Below, piece after piece: positions 57,054 through 64,000 of a stretch of DNA of 64,000 bases. The DNA comes from Rhizobium johnstonii 3841. Lineage in GTDB: Bacteria; Pseudomonadota; Alphaproteobacteria; Rhizobiales; Rhizobiaceae. The notes under the pieces are model-generated. The model worked only from the letters and a program-made list of their open reading frames with translations. It ran no database searches and was not told the origin of the DNA. A program made the translations under genes and the position numbers. The stretch spans positions 2,485,501-2,549,500 of the forward strand of contig NC_008380.1 of the NCBI RefSeq assembly GCF_000009265.1, given 5' to 3'. Positions within the stretch are counted from its first letter, which is position 1. Each line of letters begins with the position of its first letter.

Positions 57054-59426
57054 ATGACCGTCAACGTTCAATTTCGGTTTCGCAGCGGTTTGCCATTAAT
57101 GGCCTTCGACAATGTCCGTCTCCGCGGCAGTTGGGACGAGCAAGGCCATCCCGCGAACGGGTGGACGTCTCATCCGATGCAGCGCTCTCGTGACGAGGAT
57201 GGCTATGATGTTTTTGTCGCCCGCGTGCCCTTTCCCGATGGCGAGATCGGTACGCATTTTCGCTGGGGGATCGAACTCGATCGGCCGGGCATTCCAGACC
57301 TATGGGCGATCGCCGCTGAATTGGACGATGAGGCCTCCTCGCGCCGCGAATGCTCCTTCGATCTCCAGCAGGGGATCGGGCCGCAGACCTATTATCTAAC
57401 ATGGATCGGCCGTCTGGGGGCGAACCGGGTTGAGAAGCGCAACAGTGCCGACGGCATCCGCTTTTCGGTCTGGGCGCCAAACGCCAGGGCCGTTTCACTC
57501 GTGCTCGCCGATCCCGCCGTCGGTTACATCGCCGATGACGGCACCGGAACGATCGCAACCATCGGGATGCGAAGGACCGTTGATGGATTCTGGAGCGTTG
57601 AAACCGGCGAGGACCACGACCTTGCCGATTTCGACAGCATGGTCGGCACGCCCTATATGTACCGCATCACCAGGGACGATGGATCGCTCGCCTACCGCAC
57701 GGATATCTGGTCCCTCATGCAGATCGGCGCGGGAGACTTCGATCCCGACGGAGCCGCCTATCACGGACCGCCGGCGGCATTGGACGGACCACAAAGCTGT
57801 TCGGTGGTCTGCGACCCGAAGCGGGTGGTGCTGCCGTCCGGGGAGGAGGTTGCCGCCGAGACGTTCTGGGCTGACGAATTCGTTGGCGGCCGAACACTTC
57901 CGGAGCGGCTCGAGGATCTGGTGATCTACGAATTGCACGTCGGCGCACTCGGTTTCGGCAAGGCCACGCCCGGCACGCTTGATGATGCCATTGCCTTCGT
58001 CGAGCATCTGTCGGCGCTCGGCGTCAACGCCGTGGAACTGCTGCCGATTGCCGAATTCGAGACGCGGGCCAACTGGGGTTACGGCACGTCGCATTTCTTT
58101 GCCGCCGATCAGGGGGCTGGCGGCACCGACCGGCTGAAGATGTTCGTCAAGGCCTGCCACCGGCGCGGCATCGCCGTCATCCTCGATGTTTGCTACAACC
58201 ACTTCGATCCGGACGGCGAACGGGCGCAATGGGCCTATGATTCCAACGATCACACCCGCAATATCTATTATTGGTACGAGGGACGCCCCGGCGATTACGC
58301 CGACCCGACAGGCGGCTATATCGACAACATCTCGACGGGATGGGCGCCTCGCTTCCATGAGGAAGCCGTGCGCCAGCTTTTCATCTCGAGCGCGGCATTT
58401 CTTGTCTCGGTCTGCCATATCGATGGTTTCCGGCTCGATCAGACAAGTTCGATCCATCAATATCCGGTCGTGCATGCCGATGGCCGGCGCGCCGATCGGG
58501 CGGCTGCATCAGGCGCCAAATTCCTAAAGCAGTGGACCCGCACGATGCGGCTGATCAAGCCGCAGCTTTTCCTGACGGCCGAGGACTATTCGGACTGGTC
58601 GGCGATGACGGAGCCAAGCCTGACCGGCGACGGGCTCGGCTTCGATGCGACCTGGTACGGCGATTTTCATCACAACCTCGTCGAATATCACCGTGGCGCG
58701 CAGGCGCAGCTGTTGAAGAATGCCGGTTTCGGGGACAAGCGGGCGCTGACCATGTCGTCTCTTGCCGGCGCATTGCAGACAAGCGCGCGATCCAAGGTGG
58801 TTTACAACCAGTCGCATGACGATTGCGGCAATCGTGAAGGATCGGCACGAACCACTGTTATCGCGGTCAATTTCGCGCCTGTTGTCGGCGAGACCAGGGC
58901 ATGGGCAGAGGCGAGATCCCGATTCGCGGCGGCGATGACGCTGCTATCCCCGGGCACGCCGATGTTTTTCATGGGCGAGGAAATCGGCGCCCAGAAACCC
59001 TATCGCTACAATGATTTCCTCGACAACCGGGAGAATATTCTCGGCGAAGCTGATGGCAGCGGGGCAGCGATGATCAGCTGTTATCGCGATCTGATCGCGC
59101 TGAGCGTCCAACAGGATGCCATTCGCTCCCGCAACATCGCCATTCCCCTGGTTCACGATGAAAATCGGGTGATCGCGTTTCATCGATGGAACGACGGCGA
59201 GGATTTCCTCGTTGTGGGGTCGCTGAACGACGCTCCCTTCGAACACGGCTATCGGCTGTACAGCGAACGTCTGGGCGATGACCTCTGGGAGGAGATCTTC
59301 AATACCGATGCTCAGATATATGGCGGCTGGAACGTCGGTAATGGCGGCGGAAGAATCAGAGCCACGGCGGGAGTGCTGAATGCCGTGTTGCCGGCATCAG
59401 GCGTTCTGGTCTTTCGTAAGCTGTGA
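57054..59426 (+). CDS. GH13 alpha-amylase superfamily protein, branching-enzyme-like
   Basis: A 790-residue enzyme. After an N-terminal region of about 130 residues that resembles a carbohydrate-binding beta-sandwich (LMAFDNVRLRGSWDEQGHPA), an E-set domain starts FSVWAPNARAVSLVL. The GH13 barrel carries region I DVCYNH (D378 area), region II GFRLDQ with nucleophile Asp462, region III LTAEDY with acid/base Glu510, and region IV SHDD with Asp589. The C-terminal domain is short. Glycogen branching or trehalose-related hydrolysis both fit; region IV begins SHDD instead of the common NHD. It is divergent from the RTX gene. Confidence 0.82.
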   Translation: MTVNVQFRFRSGLPLMAFDNVRLRGSWDEQGHPANGWTSHPMQRSRDEDGYDVFVARVPFPDGEIGTHFRWGIELDRPGIPDLWAIAAELDDEASSRRECSFDLQQGIGPQTYYLTWIGRLGANRVEKRNSADGIRFSVWAPNARAVSLVLADPAVGYIADDGTGTIATIGMRRTVDGFWSVETGEDHDLADFDSMVGTPYMYRITRDDGSLAYRTDIWSLMQIGAGDFDPDGAAYHGPPAALDGPQSCSVVCDPKRVVLPSGEEVAAETFWADEFVGGRTLPERLEDLVIYELHVGALGFGKATPGTLDDAIAFVEHLSALGVNAVELLPIAEFETRANWGYGTSHFFAADQGAGGTDRLKMFVKACHRRGIAVILDVCYNHFDPDGERAQWAYDSNDHTRNIYYWYEGRPGDYADPTGGYIDNISTGWAPRFHEEAVRQLFISSAAFLVSVCHIDGFRLDQTSSIHQYPVVHADGRRADRAAASGAKFLKQWTRTMRLIKPQLFLTAEDYSDWSAMTEPSLTGDGLGFDATWYGDFHHNLVEYHRGAQAQLLKNAGFGDKRALTMSSLAGALQTSARSKVVYNQSHDDCGNREGSARTTVIAVNFAPVVGETRAWAEARSRFAAAMTLLSPGTPMFFMGEEIGAQKPYRYNDFLDNRENILGEADGSGAAMISCYRDLIALSVQQDAIRSRNIAIPLVHDENRVIAFHRWNDGEDFLVVGSLNDAPFEHGYRLYSERLGDDLWEEIFNTDAQIYGGWNVGNGGGRIRATAGVLNAVLPASGVLVFRKL

Positions 59427-59440
59427 CGCATGCGGAACGG

Positions 59441-59629
59441 TCAGGCAAAGCCGAGCGGCAGATTTTCCACTTTTCGGTCATTGCCGTAGTCGCGCTCATG
59501 CGGCGAGCGACGACGGCCATCGCGGCGAGCGGAAAGATCGATGCGGTTTTCGGCGAAGATCCCATCGGGCCAGGTGCCGGTGTCATGGCAATCTGCGTCG
59601 ATCTTGGGGGCAAGGATTTTCAGGATCAT
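59441..59629 (-). CDS. Possible small basic protein, 62 aa
   Basis: ATG preceded by GGAGGA at 6-11 bases on the minus strand, encoding MILKILAPKIDADCHDTGTW, then a charged tail (DLSARRDGRRRSPHERDYG). It is convergent with the GH13 gene, 14 bases apart. The ribosome site is the main support; codon use is not decisive and no family is recognised. It may be a chance frame. Confidence 0.35.
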   Translation of the reverse strand: MILKILAPKIDADCHDTGTWPDGIFAENRIDLSARRDGRRRSPHERDYGNDRKVENLPLGFA

Positions 59630-59781
59630 CAGGGTTCCTCCACGGCGCACCATCAACACTCGGAAAGGCCGTCTGGTTCCGTTTATAAACCCCGAATTAT
59701 TAATAAATTAACCATAAGGTTTAAGGGCAAGGAGCGTCGCCGCACCTCCATGCCGTCAGTTTCGCAAGGGATGACATTTAG

Positions 59782-60084
59782 TTAGTGGACGATTGATGAC
59801 GAGGACATCGAGGCCAGCATCCCCTCGGTCGCCCGGATCAGCCGCGCCGTGCGCGCCATCACCTCGGCTCCGGCCTCCGTCTCGGCAATCGCGGTTGCCA
59901 TACTGTCCAGTCCGTCGGCCACCTGGATCAGCTTCGGCAGCATATCGGCCCGTCCGACCGCCTCGGTCGATCTGGCGAGCTTACGCAGCGCCTCCGAATA
60001 GCTCGATATCAAAGCGAGTTTCTGGTCTGCGGGAATAGTGGAGAACGAACGTTTCTCGGAAGGCGACTGCGGCAATTTCGGCAT
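59782..60084 (-). CDS. Hypothetical helical protein, 100 aa
   Basis: A cytoplasmic all-helical small protein: KLALISSYSEALRKLARSTE, MLPKLIQVADGLDSMATAIA, and MARTARLIRATEGMLASMSS with hydrophobic heptad spacing, so it may be a coiled coil or helical bundle. An AGGTCG site lies upstream of ATG. The AT-rich stretch at 59685-59730 beside it looks like a promoter region but is on its downstream side. No family is recognised. Confidence 0.5.
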   Translation of the reverse strand: MPKLPQSPSEKRSFSTIPADQKLALISSYSEALRKLARSTEAVGRADMLPKLIQVADGLDSMATAIAETEAGAEVMARTARLIRATEGMLASMSSSSIVH

Positions 60085-60225
60085 GGATGCGACCTATTGA
60101 ACTGCCGGTGAACTCGCATAGCCGCTTTTTGTTCCGAGCTTGCCCATTGTCCCAGGGCCTGCCGCCTTACCTCGAAATGGCGTTGCCGTGGAACTCCGGA
60201 CTTGGATGGCCGTTGGGGTGCATGA

Positions 60226-60636
<411 letters not shown>

Positions 60637-60688
60637 TTGCAGCGCAATGTTGCAAACGCCCGCGTGTTCTTGGTTCCAAATACAGACT

Positions 60689-60718
60689 AAGGCTGCCCGG
60701 GTTCCGGCGGGCGGCCTT
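60689..60718 (+). terminator. Terminator-like hairpin after the 131-aa gene
   Basis: AAGGCTGCCCG and CGGGCGGCCTT pair over 11 positions with one T/G wobble and an 8-base loop. There is no T run. Confidence 0.6.
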
Positions 60719-60725
60719 GGCCTGC

Positions 60726-60743
60726 ATGACAGATTGATGTCAA
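60726..60743 (-). promoter_or_regulatory. Pho-box-like direct repeat upstream of the phosphoesterase operon
   Basis: On the minus strand the site reads TTGACAT-CAAT-CTGTCAT. The PhoB box is CTGTCAT-N4-CTGTCAT, so one half is perfect, the other matches 5 of 7, and the spacing is exact. It lies 114 bases before the metallophosphoesterase gene but in inverse orientation to it, which weakens the case. Confidence 0.4.
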
Positions 60744-60856
60744 AACTGAGAAACTGATGAAAACCTCAGCTGTGTGATTGACATGGGAGCCTTCTAGAGA
60801 GGGCACGAGAAGGGAGCGCCCGTGAGGCGCTGCCGACGTCTCGGAGACGCGCCCCC

Positions 60857-61687
60857 ATGAAAATCATTCAGATCACCGACACCCATTTCAGCCCCGGCAA
60901 GCCGCATTTCAACGGCAACTGGGCGCCGCTTCTGAGCTGGATCGAAGCGACCGGCGCCGACCTGATCGTCCATACCGGCGATCTCACCGTCGATGGCGCC
61001 GACAAGGACGTGGATATCACCTTTTCCATGGATCTGATGCGTCAGGTGTCGATCCCGATGCTGATCGTCCCCGGCAACCACGATGTCGGCCACCTCAATG
61101 GATCGGATCAGCCCGTCAATGCCGAGCGGCTGTCCCGCTGGCGCAGCCTTGCCGGCGATGACCGCTGGCTGGAGGATGCGGCCGGCTGGCGCTTCATCGG
61201 ATTGAACTCGCTGCTTCTCGGTCATGAGGATGACGAGGAAGAGGCGCAGTTCGAATGGCTCCACCAGGCGCTGTCCGACAGGGCAGGGCGGCGGGTGGCG
61301 CTGTTCGCGCACAAGCCGCTTTTCGTCGATGAACCCGACGAAGGCGATACCGGATATTGGAGCGTTCGCCCGGCTCAGCGCCGGCGGCTCTATGATCTGA
61401 TCGCTGCCCATGACGTGGCGCTGTTTGCGAGCGGCCATCTCCATTGGGCCTGGCAGGGGCGCTTCGACAATACCCAACTGACATGGGGTCCGTCGGCCGC
61501 CTTCATCATCGACAAGATGGAGCGCGCGATGCCGGGCGAGCGCCTGATCGGCGCGGTCGTCCACGAGTTCGATAGTGGTGTCGAAAGCAGGATCGTCGCC
61601 GTTCCCGGCATGACCGCGTATGTGCTCGACGATGTCGTGCACGAAGTCTACCCCCAGGCGGTCAAGCCGCGGGAACCGGTCGAATGA
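60857..61687 (+). CDS. Metallophosphoesterase (Icc/GpdQ-like)
   Basis: A 276-residue calcineurin-like phosphoesterase with the complete metal motif set: ITDTHFSPG (about residues 6-14), HTGDLTVDG, VPGNHDVGH, FAHKPLF and ASGHLHWAW. The set supports a two-metal phosphodiesterase such as CpdA (cAMP) or GpdQ (glycerophosphodiesters). It overlaps the following ABC ATPase by ATGA, so its product or substrate is probably handled by that importer; this favours a glycerophosphodiester-type role over cAMP. Confidence 0.88.
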   Translation: MKIIQITDTHFSPGKPHFNGNWAPLLSWIEATGADLIVHTGDLTVDGADKDVDITFSMDLMRQVSIPMLIVPGNHDVGHLNGSDQPVNAERLSRWRSLAGDDRWLEDAAGWRFIGLNSLLLGHEDDEEEAQFEWLHQALSDRAGRRVALFAHKPLFVDEPDEGDTGYWSVRPAQRRRLYDLIAAHDVALFASGHLHWAWQGRFDNTQLTWGPSAAFIIDKMERAMPGERLIGAVVHEFDSGVESRIVAVPGMTAYVLDDVVHEVYPQAVKPREPVE

Positions 61688-62910
61688 GCGCGCTCTCGCT
61701 TCGCGGCATCACCAAGGCGTTCGGCGGCAACCAGATCCTTGATGGCGTCAGCCTGGATGTCGCCGCCGGCGAATTCATCGCGCTCGTCGGCCCTTCCGGC
61801 TGCGGCAAGAGCACGCTGTTGCGCGTCCTTGCCGGCCTCGACCATGCCGATCGCGGCGAGATCCTGATCGGCGGGCAGGACATGTCCGGAGTTGCGGCCG
61901 CCGACCGCAACATCGCCATGGTCTTTCAGTCCTACGCGCTTTATCCGCATCTGACGGCCTCTGAGAATATCGCCGTGCCTTTGGCGATGCGCCGGCTGTC
62001 GAGGATGCAGCGGCTGCCCTTCATCGGGTCGTTGATGCCGGGCCAGCGCGCCACCCGCAGGGCGATCGCCCGCGACGTCAGGGATATGGCGACGTCGCTG
62101 AAGATCGATCACCTGCTCGACCGCAAGCCCGGCCAGATGTCGGGCGGCCAGCGTCAGCGCGTGGCGCTGGCCCGCGCCATGGTGCGCCAGCCGAGCATCT
62201 TCCTCATGGACGAACCGCTCTCCAATCTCGATGCCAATCTGCGCGTTCACGCCCGCGGCGAAATCGTCGACCTGCATCGCCGCGCCGGCGTGCCGACGCT
62301 CTATGTCACCCACGACCAGGCGGAAGCGCTTTCCATGGCCGACCGCGTCGCCGTGATGATGGGCGGAAAGTTGCTGCAGATCGCCAGCCCCGAGGTCATC
62401 TACGACGATCCCGCCCATATCGAGGTCGCCCGCTTCATCGGCCAGCCGCGCATCAATCTGCTGCCGGCCTTTGCCGAAGGCGGCGTCATTCTCTGCGGCG
62501 GCCTGCGCCTGGCGCTTGAGAATGCGCCCGGCGGCAAGATGCCGGTCACGCTCGCCATTCGCCCGGAATTCGTCTTTGTCTCCAAGAGCCGGCATGACGG
62601 CCTTGCCGCCCGGATCGAACGCGTCGAATTCCTGGGCTCCGAAGTCATCCTCCATTGCCGGCTCGAGGCGATCGGCGAGACTATCGTCGCCAAGGTTCAA
62701 CCGGCCGAAGCCTCCGGCCTTGTTGCCGGCGATCCGGTCGGCCTGCGGCTTTCGCCCGGCCGCACGCTGATCTTTGCCGAGGACGGCAGCCGGCTGCCTG
62801 GCGGCGTTGCTGCTGGTGATGCCGGGCTCGCTGCAAGCGATGCCGTGCTCGCTAATAGCGATGCCGGGCTCGCTAATAGCGATGCCCAGCGGGAGAGGGC
62901 GCATGGCTAG
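61684..62910 (+). CDS. ABC importer ATPase, MalK/UgpC-like
   Basis: A 408-residue ATPase with Walker A GPSGCGKSTLLRVL (residues about 36-49), Q-loop FQSYALYPH, signature MSGGQRQRVALARAMVRQPS and Walker B FLMDEPLSNLDANLR, then the C-terminal OB (TOBE) regulatory domain. An insert after the Q-loop (RRLSRMQRLPFIGSLMPGQR) enlarges the helical domain. The last 28 residues contain three 7-residue repeats from a 21-bp tandem duplication. It overlaps the permease by 8 bases. Confidence 0.92.
   Translation: MSALSLRGITKAFGGNQILDGVSLDVAAGEFIALVGPSGCGKSTLLRVLAGLDHADRGEILIGGQDMSGVAAADRNIAMVFQSYALYPHLTASENIAVPLAMRRLSRMQRLPFIGSLMPGQRATRRAIARDVRDMATSLKIDHLLDRKPGQMSGGQRQRVALARAMVRQPSIFLMDEPLSNLDANLRVHARGEIVDLHRRAGVPTLYVTHDQAEALSMADRVAVMMGGKLLQIASPEVIYDDPAHIEVARFIGQPRINLLPAFAEGGVILCGGLRLALENAPGGKMPVTLAIRPEFVFVSKSRHDGLAARIERVEFLGSEVILHCRLEAIGETIVAKVQPAEASGLVAGDPVGLRLSPGRTLIFAEDGSRLPGGVAAGDAGLAASDAVLANSDAGLANSDAQRERAHG
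62818..62880. repeat. Three 21-bp tandem repeats in the ATPase 3' end
   Basis: Units at 62818-62838, 62839-62859 and 62860-62880 differ at only a few positions and encode DAGLAAS, DAVLANS and DAGLANS. Being multiples of three, they keep frame. They precede the permease start by 22 bases. Confidence 0.93.
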
Positions 62911-63826
62911 CATCGTCTCCATGGCCGTGCCGCAGGATGCCGCCGTTGCGCATCGGCGCAGCGAGGCCCGCATCGCCTGGATGCTGGTGATGCCGGCAAT
63001 GACCCTGCTGTTTCTCTTCGTGCTTTTGCCGGTTGCATCAGTCATCGTGCTCGGCTTTACCAATTTCGAACTCGGCTACGGCAAGTTCCGTTTCGTCGGC
63101 TTCGAGAATTACGCGCATCTGGTCACCGACCGCACGTTTCGCAAGTCGCTGTGGAATACGACGGTCTATACTGCGATCGTCGCACCCATCTCGATCCTTC
63201 TCGGCCTCGGCATCGCCATACTGATCGAGAGCGAGACGAAGGCGCGCAGCTTCTTCCGCACTGCCTATTTCCTCCCGGTCGCCTCGCTTATCGTCGCCAT
63301 GGCGACCGTCTGGCAATATATGTTCCACCCCACAATCGGCCCGCTCAACGCGCTGCTCGCCCTCGTCGGGCTTCCCGGCCCGAACTGGCTCGGCAGCTCC
63401 GGCACGGTGCTTTACAGCCTCTCGATCATCGGCGTCTGGCAATCGGCCGGCTTCAATATGGTGCTGTTCCTGGCCGGGCTGACGGCAATCCCGCGCGAGC
63501 TTTATGCGGCCGCCGAGGTGGACGGCGCCAGATCCTCCCTCGACCGTTTCCTGCTCGTCACCTGGCCGATGCTCGGTCCGACGACGCTCTTCGTCATCAC
63601 CATCAGCATCACCAATTCAGTCAAGGTCTTCGAGACAGTGAAGACGCTGACCGAGGGCGGCCCGAACAAGGCGTCGGAGGTGCTGCTCTTCACGATCTAC
63701 CAGGAGGGCTTCGTCTACCTGCGCGTCGGTTATGCCTCGGCAATGACGGTGGTCTTTCTGCTGATCCTGGTAGTGCTGATGTTCCTGCAGTACCGCGTTC
63801 TCGATCGCCGGGTGCATTACACATGA
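62903..63826 (+). CDS. ABC importer permease 1 (MalF/UgpA-like)
   Basis: A 307-residue permease with six TM helices. The start MASIVSMAVPQDAAVAHRRS follows GGGAGAGGG and overlaps the ATPase gene; the longer open frame would include the tandem repeats. The EAA loop that contacts the ATPase is visible in YAAAEVDGARSSLDRFLLVTWPMLGPT. Its partner permease follows with an ATGA overlap. Confidence 0.92.
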   Translation: MASIVSMAVPQDAAVAHRRSEARIAWMLVMPAMTLLFLFVLLPVASVIVLGFTNFELGYGKFRFVGFENYAHLVTDRTFRKSLWNTTVYTAIVAPISILLGLGIAILIESETKARSFFRTAYFLPVASLIVAMATVWQYMFHPTIGPLNALLALVGLPGPNWLGSSGTVLYSLSIIGVWQSAGFNMVLFLAGLTAIPRELYAAAEVDGARSSLDRFLLVTWPMLGPTTLFVITISITNSVKVFETVKTLTEGGPNKASEVLLFTIYQEGFVYLRVGYASAMTVVFLLILVVLMFLQYRVLDRRVHYT

Positions 63827-64000
63827 TGACGAACGCTTTTCCCCTCGGCAGGATCATCCGCCTGACGCTGCTTTCGCTCGGCGCAATCATCTTCCTGTCG
63901 CCCTACATCTTCATGATCTCGACGGCAGGCAAGGCCCAGAGCGACATCTTCACCTCGTCGCTGTCGTTGATCCCGGCGCACTTCACCTATGCCGAAAATT
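63823..64000 (+). CDS. ABC importer permease 2 (MalG/UgpE-like), cut at window end
   Basis: The N-terminal 59 residues are present: a basic start (MMTNAFPLGRIIR), a TM helix LTLLSLGAIIFLSPYIFMIS, then STAGKAQSDIFTSSLSLIPA, typical of the second permease of this family. It begins in the ATGA overlap with permease 1. The binding-protein gene is not in the window and should lie just downstream. Confidence 0.85.
   Translation, partial: MMTNAFPLGRIIRLTLLSLGAIIFLSPYIFMISTAGKAQSDIFTSSLSLIPAHFTYAEN

Overview
This window looks like core chromosome of a fast-growing rhizobium, most likely Rhizobium of the etli/leguminosarum group. The support is high GC with alphaproteobacterial codon use, phosphatidylcholine synthase, a glnB-glnA pair behind a sigma-54 promoter, a GAAC-N7-GAAC type SOS box between uvrA and ssb, invasion-associated locus B and HspQ family proteins, and dispersed palindromic intergenic repeats of the kind found in rhizobia. 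The species is inference. No rRNA, tRNA, CRISPR array, prophage or insertion sequence was recognised.

Layout. 1-3.2 kb: a MacA/MacB-type efflux system with ATPase and permease as separate genes. 3.3-7.6 kb: VOC protein, GntR regulator, ferredoxin-NADP reductase, phosphatidylcholine synthase and quinone oxidoreductase. 7.6-12.3 kb: a four-gene BMP-type nucleoside ABC importer. 12.4-17.9 kb: a sugar importer with the gene order of the E. coli galactofuranose system (ytfQ-ytfR-ytfT-yjfF), followed by its own GntR regulator. 18-21.4 kb: glmU and glmS for UDP-GlcNAc supply. 21.5-28.2 kb: a DUF502 membrane protein, recG, sdhE and mfd. 28.3-32.7 kb: envelope and stress genes (OsmC, DsbA-like, an orphan peptide-binding protein, an IalB-like protein, HspQ). 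33-34.9 kb: glnB-glnA. 35-39.3 kb: NAD(P)HX repair enzyme, DUF808, DUF72 and a GNAT acetyltransferase. 39.3-46.8 kb: uvrA, ssb, marC-like gene and gyrA.

46.8-48.1 kb is a small-gene and repeat region. It has two tandem membrane microproteins of 44 and 51 aa, a 100-aa membrane protein, and a 272-bp element whose 33-bp inverted arms enclose two further hairpins. 48.1-52.1 kb holds coaD, two cyclophilins, queA and tgt, a queuosine module in which Tgt has lost two of three zinc cysteines. 52.1-60.7 kb is more accessory: DUF4864 protein, a stand-alone FabF-like synthase with an HxlR regulator, an RTX protein with a clan GH-A-like catalytic domain, a divergent GH13 branching-enzyme-like protein, and small unknown proteins. 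60.8-64 kb is a metallophosphoesterase joined to a MalK/UgpC-type ABC importer, with a Pho-box-like sequence upstream; the operon runs off the window.

The most interesting leads are the structured 272-bp element, the tandem microproteins, the Tgt zinc-site loss, the RTX/GH13 divergent pair, and the metallophosphoesterase-ABC operon. Function calls come from motifs and gene order read by eye; no database search was run.
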